A stretch of 64,000 bases of DNA, taken from the NCBI RefSeq assembly GCF_021129305.1, contig NZ_JAJOMB010000018.1, positions 62,001-126,000 of the forward strand, given 5' to 3'. A program made the translations under genes and the position numbers. The notes beneath the pieces were generated by a model. It worked only from the letters and a program-made list of their open reading frames with translations, did no database searches and was not told the DNA's origin. This document shows positions 34,341 through 43,225 of the stretch, in pieces. The DNA is from Kineosporia babensis (GTDB lineage: Bacteria > Actinomycetota > Actinomycetes > Actinomycetales > Kineosporiaceae). The first letter of the stretch is position 1. Every line of letters begins with the position of its first letter.

Positions 34341-34811
34341 GTGGCCCTGCCTCCCACCCCGCCCCAAGATCCGGCCTCCCCGTTCGCCTCCATGCGCGGG
34401 CACCACATGGGCATCCGCTATCCCGACTTCGACAAGGCCCGGTCGTTCTGGGTGGACACGATGGGCTGGCGGGTGCTGCAGGTCTGGCCCTACGGGGACC
34501 TGACCCTGGCCTACGTCATGCCCCCGGCCCAGGACGACTTCCACCTGGAGATCCTGGCCGGCCCCGGCGCCGCGGAGCAGCCGAGCTTCCCCGACGTGGA
34601 CGCGAGCCTGTCGGTGGCGGGCTACAACCACGTCTGCCTGTCGGTGGAGAACGTCGACGAAACTCTGGCCGAGCTGCGCCGGCGCAACGTGGACATCGTC
34701 AATCCGCCCTTCGAGATCGAGGACATCAGCGCACGCCTGGCGTTCTTCCGCGACCCCTGGGGCAACATGTTCGAACTTTCCGAGCGGATCGACGGGGCCC
34801 ACGTCCACTGA
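34341..34811 (+). CDS. Glyoxalase/VOC-superfamily protein
   Basis: The 156-residue protein begins at a GTG that follows AAGGAG by 7 bp. It has one vicinal-oxygen-chelate module: MGIRYPDFDKARSFWVDTMGWRVL, then FHLEILAGPG, then YNHVCLSVENVDETLAELRRRN, and FRDPWGNMFELSER with the metal-ligand-type Glu. It would act as a dimer, as a lyase, dioxygenase or resistance protein. It is the first of three co-oriented genes with 12-14 bp gaps (NADP-binding oxidoreductase and Zn alcohol dehydrogenase follow), so a common detoxification role is possible. Confidence 0.85.
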   Translation: MALPPTPPQDPASPFASMRGHHMGIRYPDFDKARSFWVDTMGWRVLQVWPYGDLTLAYVMPPAQDDFHLEILAGPGAAEQPSFPDVDASLSVAGYNHVCLSVENVDETLAELRRRNVDIVNPPFEIEDISARLAFFRDPWGNMFELSERIDGAHVH

Positions 34812-34825
34812 CGGGAGCAGACACG

Positions 34826-35437
34826 ATGAGAATTGCCATCATCGGGACAGGGAACGTCGGCCGTGCCCTCGCCGAAGGGTTCTCGGCAGCCGGGCACGAG
34901 GTCGTCGCGGGATCACGTGATCCGGCCGCGCACCGGGACTTCCCGGTCCCGGTGGCGAGCGCGCCGGTGGCTGCGGACGGGGCCGAGGTGGTCGTCAATG
35001 CGACGCCCGGCATCGACTCGGTGGCTGTGCTGAGGAGTTTCGGCCGGGAATGGCTGGACGGGAAGATCCTGCTCGACACCGCGAACGCGGCCGACCACGA
35101 CAACCTCCTCGTCTACCCCAACGCCAGCCTCGCCGAGGTGCTGCAGAGCAGTTTCCCGGGCACCCACGTGGTGAAGGCGCTGAACACCTTCAACATCTCG
35201 GTGATGACCGATCCGCAGGTGCTGAAGGTGCCTACGACGGCCTTCGTCAGTGGCGACGATCCGCAGGCCAAGGCAGTGGTCGCCGGGCTGCTGCGGGACC
35301 TCGGATGGGGGCCCGGGACGTTGATCGATCTGGGCGGGCTGAGCACGGCCCGGGCCGTCGAGCACTACTACCCGCTGTTCTTGGCAACCTATGGCGCGCT
35401 GGGCACCTTGGTCTTCAACTCGGCGGTCGTCGTCTGA
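34826..35437 (+). CDS. NADP-dependent oxidoreductase of the F420-NADP reductase (Fno/NPD) family
   Basis: The 203-residue protein starts with the coenzyme-binding motif MRIAIIGTGNVGRALAEGFSAAGHEVVAGSRDP. It then shows DTANAADHD and a C-terminal ALNTFNISVMTDP segment, as in short F420H2:NADP oxidoreductase-like and STEAP-like proteins. It may pass hydride between F420 and NADP, or just reduce a small molecule; the sequence cannot separate these. Position 2 in the VOC-reductase-alcohol dehydrogenase cluster. Confidence 0.8.
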   Translation: MRIAIIGTGNVGRALAEGFSAAGHEVVAGSRDPAAHRDFPVPVASAPVAADGAEVVVNATPGIDSVAVLRSFGREWLDGKILLDTANAADHDNLLVYPNASLAEVLQSSFPGTHVVKALNTFNISVMTDPQVLKVPTTAFVSGDDPQAKAVVAGLLRDLGWGPGTLIDLGGLSTARAVEHYYPLFLATYGALGTLVFNSAVVV

Positions 35438-35449
35438 AGGAGTACTGCC

Positions 35450-36469
35450 ATGTCTGTTCTGCGCGCCGTCGAGATCGGTGAGCCCGCAGGTGCCTTCCGG
35501 ATCGTGGAGCACGAACTGCCCGAGCCCGCCCCGGGGCATGCGCGGATCGCGGTGCGGGCTGCGGGAATCTGCCACACGGACGTCCATTTCGTGAATCACG
35601 CTTTGCCCGGTCTGGTTGCTCCGGTGGTTCCGGGGCACGAGGTGGCTGGAATGGTGGACGCGGTGGGCGAGGGGGTGGACCAGCTCCGGTGGCCGGTGGG
35701 TAAGCGCGTGTCGGTGGGATGGTTCGGGGGCAGCTGCGGGCACTGCGCACAGTGCCGAGCCGGGGATTTCATTTCCTGCCCAGCGCTCAAGGTGCCCGGG
35801 CTGAGCTATCGCGGCGGCTGGGCCAGTCATCTCGTGGTCCCGGTGGACGCGCTGGCCGCTGTCCCGGAAGGGCTGTCGGACGTGGACGCGGCTCCGCTGG
35901 GGTGCGCCGGGGTGACGACCTTCCAGGCGTTGCGGCGCAGTTCGGCCCGGGCCGGTGATCTGGTCGCGGTGATCGGTGTGGGCGGGCTCGGTCATCTGGC
36001 CGTGCAGTACGCGGTTGCCTGCGGCTTCGAGACCGTGGCCATCGCGCGTGGTCAGGACAAGGGCTTCTTGTCCCGGGATCTCGGTGCGCATCACTACGTC
36101 GATTCCAGCGTCGTCGACCCGGCCAAGGCGCTGCAGGAGCTCGGTGGTGCGCAGGTCGTCGTCGGCACGGCCCACAGTTCGCAGGCGATGGCGGCCGGTC
36201 TGGAAGGACTGGCCATGGGCGGTGAGCTGCTCCTGGTCGGCTTCACCCCCGAACCCATGAACATCCCACCCACGAGCATGGTTCCGCAGAGCCGGAGGAT
36301 CACCGGGCATCCGTCGGGAACGGCCTGGGACATCGAGCAGACCCTGCGCTTCAGCGCGCTGTCCGGGGTGCGGCCGATGACCCAGGTGATGCCCCTGGAC
36401 CAGGTGGACGAGGCCTGGCGGACGATGATCTCCGGCGCAGCCCGCTTCCGGATGGTCCTGCAGCCCTGA
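35450..36469 (+). CDS. Zinc-dependent alcohol dehydrogenase
   Basis: The 339-residue medium-chain dehydrogenase shows the catalytic Zn ligand Cys in AAGICHTDVHF and GHEVAGMVDAVGEG. The structural Zn Cys cluster is GSCGHCAQCRAGDFISC, and the NAD(P)-binding loop is VIGVGGLGHLAVQYAVA. It is similar to AdhA/AdhP-type enzymes acting on primary alcohols and aldehydes. It ends the three-gene cluster. The following 91 bp contain a nested inverted repeat (GGCCTCG/CGAGGCC around GGTAC/GTACC) that may act as a terminator. Confidence 0.9.
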   Translation: MSVLRAVEIGEPAGAFRIVEHELPEPAPGHARIAVRAAGICHTDVHFVNHALPGLVAPVVPGHEVAGMVDAVGEGVDQLRWPVGKRVSVGWFGGSCGHCAQCRAGDFISCPALKVPGLSYRGGWASHLVVPVDALAAVPEGLSDVDAAPLGCAGVTTFQALRRSSARAGDLVAVIGVGGLGHLAVQYAVACGFETVAIARGQDKGFLSRDLGAHHYVDSSVVDPAKALQELGGAQVVVGTAHSSQAMAAGLEGLAMGGELLLVGFTPEPMNIPPTSMVPQSRRITGHPSGTAWDIEQTLRFSALSGVRPMTQVMPLDQVDEAWRTMISGAARFRMVLQP

Positions 36470-36560
36470 ACCCTCGTCAGGCCTCGCACCCCGTAAGGGT
36501 GGTACCAGCAGTACCCGTCTTCGAGGCCGTGCCGGTCGCTCAGCAAGCCACGATAGCTGG

Positions 36561-39296
36561 ATGACAGTGGAGCGATTGGTGGGCCGGGAGGAGATCCTGC
36601 AGCGGATTCTCGCCCTGCACCAGGAATCCGCGCTCAGTGGTGGGACGATCCTGCTCATCGGTGAAGCGGGGATCGGCAAGACCCTGCTGCTGCAGCACGC
36701 TGCAATGAGAACCATCGAGACGGGCGGCTGCGTCCTGCGGGTCGAGGGCGCCGAGTTCGAGGCCGACGTCAGCTACTCCGCCCTGAACCAGCTGTTTCTG
36801 CCCCTGCTCGACGAGATCGCCGAACTGACGGCCACCCATGCCGAAGCCCTGCGCGTAGCACTGGGCTTCGGCACCGGTCCGGCACCCGACCGGCTCCTGG
36901 TGTCGAACGCCGCCCTGCTGTTGCTGCGCCGGGTGGCCGCGGACGGTCCGTTGCTGATTCTGGTGGACGACCTGCCGTGGGTGGACCGCGCCAGCGCGCT
37001 GGTGCTGGGTTTCGTGGCCCGACGTCTGGCGGGATCTCGTATCGGCTTCGTCGCCGCCTCGCGTACCGGTCTGGGCAGCTTCTTCGACGACAGCGGACTA
37101 CCTCGCCTCGACCTCGGTCCACTCTCGTTCGAGGACGCGGAGAATCTCATCAAGCAGCACTTTCCAGAGATGGCGGTGAACGTCCGGCAGCGACTCCTGA
37201 GCGAGTCGCGCGGCAATCCTCTGGCGCTGGTCGAGTTCCCCAACGCGCTCAGCGATCAGCAGCGCCAGGCCCAGATCGGGCTTCCCGCAGTGCTACCTCT
37301 GACCGAGCGCCTGCGCTCGCTGTTCGCCTCCCGGGTGGACGATCTGCCGGCCGACTGCCGTCGTCTCCTCCTGCTGGCCGCGCTCGACCGCAGTGGCGGC
37401 AGCGCCACCTTGCGCTCCGCAGGCGGGGAACTGGCTGCTCTGGCGCCCGCGGAGCGCGACCGACTGGTTTACGCCGGTCAGAGCATCGAGTTCCGGCATC
37501 CACTGATCCGCTCGGCCGTGGTCGAGGGCTCGACGATCAGCGAACGGCGGACGGCCCATCGGCGCCTGGCCGATGCGCTGGTTGATCAGCCGGATCGCCG
37601 GGCCTGGCATCTGGGCGAGGCATCCACCGGGCCGGACGAAGAGGTTGCCGGCCTGCTGGAGGAGGCCGCCGGGCGGGCTCAGCGCCGGGGCGACGCGACC
37701 GGAGCGGTGAGTTCGCTGGCCCGGGCCGCCGACCTGAGCCCCGAGCCGGCCGATCGCGGCCGTCGCCTGGCACAAGCCGCCTATCTGGGAGCCGACTCGG
37801 TGGGCGAAATGCTGGGGGCAACCCATCTGCTGGATCGGGCCCGGCGCAGTAGCCCGGACGTCGGCGCTTCGCTACCGGCTGCGGCCGCGACGGCGATGCT
37901 CCTGATCAACGATGACGGTGATGTCCTGACCGCCTACCAGTTGCTGATGAGCGCGGTGGAGATGAACGGGGCAGAGAACGACAGTGCTCTCTCCGAGGCG
38001 CTGTACACACTGTTGCTCCTGAGCTGGTACTCGGGGCGCGAGGAGGTCTGGGCACGAGTCTTCGCGGTGATCGACGAACTCAAGCCCGAACCACCGCAGG
38101 TGCTCGCGATCGCCCGGCACACCTTCCCCGACCCTGCGCGAACCGGGCAGAAAGCCGCCGCCGAACTGGACGCCCTGCTGGCCGATCCACCCGTGGAGCC
38201 GGTGGACAGCGACCTCATGCAGCTGGGCACGGCCAGCGTCTACCTGGACCGGCTGGCGGGGCTTCGGGAGCGCAACTGGAAGGTTGTCCGGGCGGGGCGC
38301 CAGGGGCGGGTTCCGGCCCGCCGGCGCATCGCGGCGCTCACCCACCTGGGGCACGACAGTTTTCATGCGGGCCGGTGGGCGGAGTTGGAGCAACTGGCCG
38401 CCGAGGGTTCCCGTCTGTGCGACGAGTACGGATACCGTTTCTTCGTCTGGCATTTCCGGTATCTGAGCAGCATGCATGCCGCCGCCACCGGCGAACACGA
38501 GGCGAGCCAGGAGCTGACAGACACGATGAACCGCTGGGCGGTTCGGCGGAACGCGCTTGGGGTCAGATGGTTCGCCGCTCACCCGCGCACGCTGAACCAC
38601 CTGGGCCAAGGCGATTACGAGGCCGCTTACCGGGAGGCCACGGTATTCAGCTCGCCGGGGACGATCGCCTCGCACGTTCCCCAGGCGTTGTGGATCGCCC
38701 TGGACCTGGTGGAGGCCGCCTGGCGCAGCGGGCGTCACGAAGAGGCTCGCAGTCACGCTGCCGCCATGCGAACCAGTGATCTGGCCGGGCTCTCCTCCCG
38801 CCTGGCCTTGCACGTCGCCACGGCACGCGCATGGGTAGCAACGGACGAGGAGGTGCGCCGGCGTTTCGACGAGGCACTGGCCCTTCCCGGCATCTCGGCC
38901 TGGCCGTTCGATCTGGCCCGGTCCCGGCTGGCCTACGGCGAGCGGTTGCGCCGGCTGAAGCGTACGGCCGAGGCCCGCGCCCAGCTGGCCTCCGCCGAGA
39001 GCATTTTCGAGCGGCTCGGCGCCCGGCCCTGGCTGGAGCGCACACAGAGCGAACTACGGGCCACCGGGTTCCACCGTCCGCGGGCTGTGCTGGGCCCGCG
39101 GCTGACTCCGAAGGAACGGGAGATCGCCGATTTGGCCGGGGCCGGGCTGACCAACAAGCAGATCGGCGAACGGCTGTACCTTTCCCACCGCACGGTGAGC
39201 ACGCACCTGTACCAGATCTTTCCGAAGCTCGGAATTTCCTCACGCGCTGCCCTGCGCGATGCCCTGAACGGTTGGGACAGGGAAGAGCCCGTGTGA
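36561..39296 (+). CDS. Large ATP-binding LuxR-family (LAL) regulator
   Basis: The 911-residue protein has the LAL architecture. An N-terminal AAA-type ATPase carries Walker A GEAGIGKTLLL near residue 30 and Walker B-like LLILVDDLPWVD near 130. A long helical tetratricopeptide-like middle follows, and a C-terminal LuxR helix-turn-helix (LTPKEREIADLAGAGLTNKQIGERLYLSHRTVSTHLYQIFPKLGI). Such proteins (MalT-like) activate transcription after ligand binding. The target is uncertain: the flanking cluster upstream ends with alcohol dehydrogenase, and the downstream gene is convergent. Confidence 0.93.
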   Translation: MTVERLVGREEILQRILALHQESALSGGTILLIGEAGIGKTLLLQHAAMRTIETGGCVLRVEGAEFEADVSYSALNQLFLPLLDEIAELTATHAEALRVALGFGTGPAPDRLLVSNAALLLLRRVAADGPLLILVDDLPWVDRASALVLGFVARRLAGSRIGFVAASRTGLGSFFDDSGLPRLDLGPLSFEDAENLIKQHFPEMAVNVRQRLLSESRGNPLALVEFPNALSDQQRQAQIGLPAVLPLTERLRSLFASRVDDLPADCRRLLLLAALDRSGGSATLRSAGGELAALAPAERDRLVYAGQSIEFRHPLIRSAVVEGSTISERRTAHRRLADALVDQPDRRAWHLGEASTGPDEEVAGLLEEAAGRAQRRGDATGAVSSLARAADLSPEPADRGRRLAQAAYLGADSVGEMLGATHLLDRARRSSPDVGASLPAAAATAMLLINDDGDVLTAYQLLMSAVEMNGAENDSALSEALYTLLLLSWYSGREEVWARVFAVIDELKPEPPQVLAIARHTFPDPARTGQKAAAELDALLADPPVEPVDSDLMQLGTASVYLDRLAGLRERNWKVVRAGRQGRVPARRRIAALTHLGHDSFHAGRWAELEQLAAEGSRLCDEYGYRFFVWHFRYLSSMHAAATGEHEASQELTDTMNRWAVRRNALGVRWFAAHPRTLNHLGQGDYEAAYREATVFSSPGTIASHVPQALWIALDLVEAAWRSGRHEEARSHAAAMRTSDLAGLSSRLALHVATARAWVATDEEVRRRFDEALALPGISAWPFDLARSRLAYGERLRRLKRTAEARAQLASAESIFERLGARPWLERTQSELRATGFHRPRAVLGPRLTPKEREIADLAGAGLTNKQIGERLYLSHRTVSTHLYQIFPKLGISSRAALRDALNGWDREEPV

Positions 39297-39340
39297 TCCA
39301 CGTTCTCCGGGGAACCGAGATCACACGGGTGCTGCGGAGA

Positions 39341-40138
39341 TCAGATCTCGGCGTTCCAGCCGTCCTGCTGCGCGGCCCGGACGGCGCGTTCGGTCTCTTC
39401 CGGGATCACGTTGCGGAACTTGCCGGTGTCGGAGGGGACGATCTGCACCATGGCCTCGATCATCTCCTTCGGGTCGAGCCGTCCGGAGTCCTGCTGGAGC
39501 ATGGCGTCGAACCCGGCCTGCACGACGTCCGGTTTGATGAAGTTGCGCTCCGGGTCCAGCCAGGTGAAGGCCGACTCGGCCATGGTCTCGTTGAACCCGG
39601 TCAGGTAGGCGCCCGGGTTGATGGTCTGGACCTTGATCCCGAACGGCCGCAGCTCGTCCCGCAGCGCCTCGGCCATCGCCTCCAGCGCGTGCTTGGTCGA
39701 GACGTAGGCGCCGAACCAGGCCGGGGTGAACAGTCCACCCATCGACGAGGTGAACACGATCTTGCCCGGCCGGTTCTCGTCCACCCAGCGGCGGGCGAAG
39801 CCCTGAGCCAGGGTGAGCGGTGCGAACACGTTGGTCTCGAAGTTGCGGCGCACCAGCTCGATCGGGATCTCACTGACCGGGCCCGACTGCCCGATCCCCG
39901 CGTTGCTGAACAGCACGTCGATGTCCCACTTCAGCGCCTGCGCGACGTCGAAGTGGTCCAGCACGTCGAGTTTCTCGACCCTCAGGGTGGGCAGGTCCTT
40001 GGTCTTGGCCCGCAGCGCGGCCACCTGCGGCCAGATCTGGACGGTGGCGATGACCTCGTGCCCGGCCTCGGCCAGACCGATCGCCGCGCCCTCGCCGAAA
40101 CCCGAACCCGCTCCGGTGATCAGAATTCGCTTGCTCAT
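39341..40138 (-). CDS. Short-chain dehydrogenase/reductase
   Basis: The 265-residue classical SDR has the TGAGSGFG cofactor motif at the N-terminus, NAGIGQSG, the Ser of the catalytic triad in FTSSMGGLF, and YVSTKHALEAM as the YxxxK motif. It probably oxidises or reduces a hydroxyl/keto group with NAD(P). It sits 16 bp downstream of a GlcG/HbpS-like gene on the same strand, so the two are probably cotranscribed. Confidence 0.9.
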   Translation of the reverse strand: MSKRILITGAGSGFGEGAAIGLAEAGHEVIATVQIWPQVAALRAKTKDLPTLRVEKLDVLDHFDVAQALKWDIDVLFSNAGIGQSGPVSEIPIELVRRNFETNVFAPLTLAQGFARRWVDENRPGKIVFTSSMGGLFTPAWFGAYVSTKHALEAMAEALRDELRPFGIKVQTINPGAYLTGFNETMAESAFTWLDPERNFIKPDVVQAGFDAMLQQDSGRLDPKEMIEAMVQIVPSDTGKFRNVIPEETERAVRAAQQDGWNAEI

Positions 40139-40154
40139 CCTGGTTCTCCCTCGT

Positions 40155-40553
40155 TCAAAGAAGCGTCTTGGCCGCGTTCAGGGCCACTTCGCCGTCCTGG
40201 TCCGGGCTGCCGCCCGAGACCCCGATCGCCCCGATCACGGTCCCCGCCTCGTCGATCAGCGGGCACCCGCCGGCGAACACGACCAGACCGCCGTTGGTGT
40301 TCTCCAGCCCGAACGAAGGACCGCCGGGCTTGCAGAACTCGAACACCGCCTCCGTGTTCATCCGGAAAAGGGCCGACGTCCGGGCCTTTCCCAGCGCCAC
40401 ATCGATCGATCCGAGCAATGCCCCGTCCATCCGGACGAAGGCCTTGAGTTGCGCGGCCTCGTCCAGCACGGCAATATTCATGGCCACCCCGGCCGCCTCG
40501 GCAGCGACTGTGGCCGCACCCATTACGCGCTCGACCTGCTCGAGCGTGAGCAT
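40155..40553 (-). CDS. GlcG/HbpS-family (DUF336) protein
   Basis: The 132-residue protein from ATG 40553 follows the family: MLTLEQVERVMGAATVAAEAAGVAMNIAVLDEAAQLKAFVRMDGA, ALGKARTSALF, and a C-terminal GGCPLIDEAGTVIGAIGVSGGSPDQD. Members bind haem or corrin-like ligands (HbpS) or accompany glycolate and diol oxidation (GlcG). Here it pairs with an SDR. There is no signal peptide, so it is cytoplasmic. The longer frame to 40763 adds non-conserved residues. Confidence 0.83.
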   Translation of the reverse strand: MLTLEQVERVMGAATVAAEAAGVAMNIAVLDEAAQLKAFVRMDGALLGSIDVALGKARTSALFRMNTEAVFEFCKPGGPSFGLENTNGGLVVFAGGCPLIDEAGTVIGAIGVSGGSPDQDGEVALNAAKTLL

Positions 40554-40775
40554 CTGGTCTCCTTCCCGCGGCCTCTGCGACGCCGCTCGACCAGATTGCG
40601 TCGGTCGGGAGCGCCAGAGATCCGTCAGATGACGAGGGATCACTCGTACCGCCCGGAGAAGCTCCTCGACCCACATCACGTGCCGGCCCGCGACCTCCAG
40701 GGCCAGGCCCGGTACCACCCTCGGCGGGTGGGCCGGGGTCACGACCTGGCTGCACGTGCGCACCGCCCGCGAGGA

Positions 40776-41726
40776 CTAGCGGCGATAGCGGCCCGCCACA
40801 GCAGCAGCTCGCCGGTGCAAGGCGGTGCGTAACGACTGCGGGGTCAGGGCCTCGGCGTCGGTACTCAGCTGCCACAGCGCCCACTCGGCATGGTCGGCGT
40901 TCTGGAACGTCACCTCGACCAGCAGCCAGCCGTCCTCGTCCGGGCCCTCCGAGCGCACCGCCATGGCCGCGCCGGCCAGTTCGTGCTGGCGCGACGGCTT
41001 GACCCGCACCCGCGCCACCAGCTGCTCACCGACCAGGAACTGCTCGGCCCGGCGCTGCCAGATGCTTTCCAGATCAACCTCGTCCGGACGCTGCGCGGGC
41101 TCGTCCAGCACCTCGGCCACAAGAATCCGCGAAAGCCGGTACGTGCGCTCAGCACCGCCGCGAAGAGCCAGCAGGTAGTCCCGGTCCCGCACCTTGACCA
41201 GGCCGATCGGATCCACCGTGCGCCACTCGGCCTGCTCCTGCCGAGCCTCGTACCGGATCCGCAACCGCCGGCCCTCGAGCACCGCCCGACGCACCTCCGG
41301 CGCCTCCGGCACGGCCAGCACCTCCGAGAACAGGTCGGTCTGCGGATCCAGCAACAGCCGCTGGGCCGCCGCGCTCGCATGCATCCGCTGGCCCTCCGGC
41401 AGCACGTCCAGCACCTTGCGCACGGCCGACGTCAAGGCCGCGCCCAGGCCGAAAACCTGCTGCCCACGACCGGATCCGGCAACCATCAGGGCCAGCGCCT
41501 CGTCGTGATTCAGCCCGGTGAGCTCGGTGCCGAAACCGGGGAGCAACGCGAAACCGCCGTGCCGGCCGCGCTCGGCGTAGACCGGAACCCCCGCCGCCGA
41601 CAGCGCCTCGATATCGCGCAGCACCGTGCGGGTCGACACCTCCAGTTCGCGGGCCAGCGCCGGGGCGGTCAGCCGGCCGCGCTGGCGCAGCAGGAGCACC
41701 AGGGCCACCAGCCGGTCCGCACGCAT
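40776..41726 (-). CDS. WYL-domain (YafY-type) transcriptional regulator
   Basis: The 316-residue protein from ATG 41726 has a DeoR-like winged helix (MRADRLVALVLLLRQRGRLTAPALARELEVSTRTVLRDIEALSAAGVPVYAERGRHGGFAL). A WYL domain (LRIRYEARQEQAEWRTVDPIGLVKVRDRDYLLAL) and a WCX-like C-terminus follow. WYL regulators respond to small ligands or nucleic acid. The divergent RidA gene lies 88 bp away and may be its target. In-frame codons upstream to 42056 have no homology appearance. Confidence 0.88.
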   Translation of the reverse strand: MRADRLVALVLLLRQRGRLTAPALARELEVSTRTVLRDIEALSAAGVPVYAERGRHGGFALLPGFGTELTGLNHDEALALMVAGSGRGQQVFGLGAALTSAVRKVLDVLPEGQRMHASAAAQRLLLDPQTDLFSEVLAVPEAPEVRRAVLEGRRLRIRYEARQEQAEWRTVDPIGLVKVRDRDYLLALRGGAERTYRLSRILVAEVLDEPAQRPDEVDLESIWQRRAEQFLVGEQLVARVRVKPSRQHELAGAAMAVRSEGPDEDGWLLVEVTFQNADHAEWALWQLSTDAEALTPQSLRTALHRRAAAVAGRYRR

Positions 41727-41814
41727 GCGAAAAAGTCTAGGCAATACCTGACAAGAGGTGTCGTGATTTGTTGGAAAGCTGATCTGCGCAGACGGACCGA
41801 GGAATGGAGCAGAC

Positions 41815-42216
41815 GTGGCCGTGCAGCGCAGTGCCCTCAACCCGGTGACCTGGTCGGTGGGGCGCGGTTTCAACCAGGGCGAACTGGTCTCGGGCGGTAC
41901 CCGTACCTTGTACGTCTCCGGCCAGGCGGCGACCAACGGCGACGGCGTGGCCCAGCACGAGGGCGACATGGCCAAGCAGTTGTCGCTGAGCATCGACAAC
42001 CTGGAGGCGGTGCTGAGCGCCGCCGGGATGACGCTGTCCAACCTGGTCCGGCTCAACGTCTACGCCACCGACCTGGACCTGTTGTTCCAGCACTACGGCC
42101 TGCTGGCCGAGCGTCTGGCCGCTGCCCAGGTCGCCCCCGCCTCCACCGCGCTCGGGGTCTCCCGCCTGGCCTTCCCGGCGATGCTGGTCGAGTTGGAGGG
42201 CACCGCGGTCGATTAG
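41815..42216 (+). CDS. RidA/YjgF/UK114-family protein
   Basis: The 133-residue protein has the RidA trimer fold: TLYVSGQAATNGDGV, LSIDNLEAVLSAAGMTLSNLVRLNVYATDLD, and a C-terminal LEGTAVD. The usual catalytic Arg of RidA proper (in the R-x-x-x-x region near residue 105) is not evident in PASTALGVSRLAFPAMLVELEG, so it may belong to a Rid subfamily without imine-deaminase activity. The start is GTG. It is divergent from the WYL regulator, and the last 4 bases overlap the convergent epimerase gene. Confidence 0.86.
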   Translation: MAVQRSALNPVTWSVGRGFNQGELVSGGTRTLYVSGQAATNGDGVAQHEGDMAKQLSLSIDNLEAVLSAAGMTLSNLVRLNVYATDLDLLFQHYGLLAERLAAAQVAPASTALGVSRLAFPAMLVELEGTAVD

Positions 42217-43103
42217 GGCCGGTAGGAGCCGGAGCGCACGTCGTCGAGCAGGGCCGGGCCGCTGGTGCTCCACCCAAAGGTGCTGCGTGCCTTCTGGGAG
42301 CTGGTGTGCGCTGAGGACTGAAGCAGCGCAGCCATGGGGCCCATAGCGGCTTCGGCCTGCTCGGCGGTGATGGCGGTGGCGGCGGTGCCGGTCAGGTCGG
42401 CGATCGCCTCGGCGAGTGCGCGGAAGGTGAACGGCTGCGTCCCGGCAGCGTTGTAGGTGCCCGCTTGTGGACGCTCCAGGGCCGTCAGATAGAGGCGGGC
42501 AAGATCATCCACGTGCACGGGCGTCCACTGGTTGTCGCCGGCCCCTATGTAGGTGGCCGTGCCGGACTGCGTGGCGGCGCCGATCAGGGTGGTCGGCAGC
42601 ATGGAGCCGCCTCGGCCGTAGACCAGGCTGGGGCGAATGATGATGCCGGTCAGGCCCGTCGCCTCCCGCACCAGGTGCTCACCGATGAGCTTGGCCGGCA
42701 GTAGGCCTGGCTCCGGAAGCTTCGCATCTTCGTCGTGGGAGTTACCGGGTTCGAGGCCGTAGATCAGATTGGTGCTGGTGTAGATGAACGGCTTGCCGGT
42801 GCCCGCCTTTCCCGCCCCGCGGGTCAGTGCCTCGATCGCGGCTGTTTCGGCGCTGACTGCTTCCTCGCCACCGGCGTAATCGACCGGCGCGGTGTGCACC
42901 ACAGCATCGGCTTCGGCTGCAGCCTTTTCGAGCAGGGCGGTCTCGGCCAGGCTGCCGAGCAGCGCACGTGCCCCGGCCTGGGTGGCCTTGGCGGCTGACT
43001 CCGGGGACCGGGTCAGGGCGACGACGTCGTGACCGGCAGCCAGGAAGTGCTCGACGAGGGCCGCGCCCAGGTAGCCCGTGCCGCCAGTGATCAGGATTTT
43101 CAC
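42213..43103 (-). CDS. NAD-dependent epimerase/dehydratase (extended SDR)
   Basis: The chosen GTG 43103 has GGAG 6 bp upstream and starts KILITGGTGYLGAALVEHFLAAGHDVVALTR, the Rossmann motif. FIYTSTNLIYG follows, with an SDR-type Ser/Tyr region, and a C-terminal VDDLARLYLTALE typical of extended SDRs. It has 296 residues. The gene is divergent from a FAD monooxygenase, and two palindromes lie between them, so the two may be controlled together, possibly as a detoxification pair. Confidence 0.85.
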   Translation of the reverse strand: MKILITGGTGYLGAALVEHFLAAGHDVVALTRSPESAAKATQAGARALLGSLAETALLEKAAAEADAVVHTAPVDYAGGEEAVSAETAAIEALTRGAGKAGTGKPFIYTSTNLIYGLEPGNSHDEDAKLPEPGLLPAKLIGEHLVREATGLTGIIIRPSLVYGRGGSMLPTTLIGAATQSGTATYIGAGDNQWTPVHVDDLARLYLTALERPQAGTYNAAGTQPFTFRALAEAIADLTGTAATAITAEQAEAAMGPMAALLQSSAHTSSQKARSTFGWSTSGPALLDDVRSGSYRP

Positions 43104-43129
43104 GTTCGCTCCGAAGGTATGGGGACGAT

Positions 43130-43184
43130 GAAACGGATGCTTCATCCGCTTCAGCACCGTAACACGAATCGGATGGCCTATCCG
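43130..43184. promoter_or_regulatory. Two CGGAT-N5-ATCCG operators in a divergent promoter
   Basis: Perfect inverted repeats CGGATGCTTCATCCG (43134-43148) and CGGATGGCCTATCCG (43170-43184) lie between the epimerase (GTG 43103) and the monooxygenase (ATG 43226). The first extends to a 23-bp site, 43130-43152, with outer GAA/TTC bases. The centres are 36 bp apart. Such duplicated 15-bp sites are typical of TetR-like regulators. No regulator gene is adjacent. Confidence 0.7.
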
Positions 43185-43225
43185 CTCCGCCGGCAATGGT
43201 GTTCCTTTTGACCGATACGTGCGCA

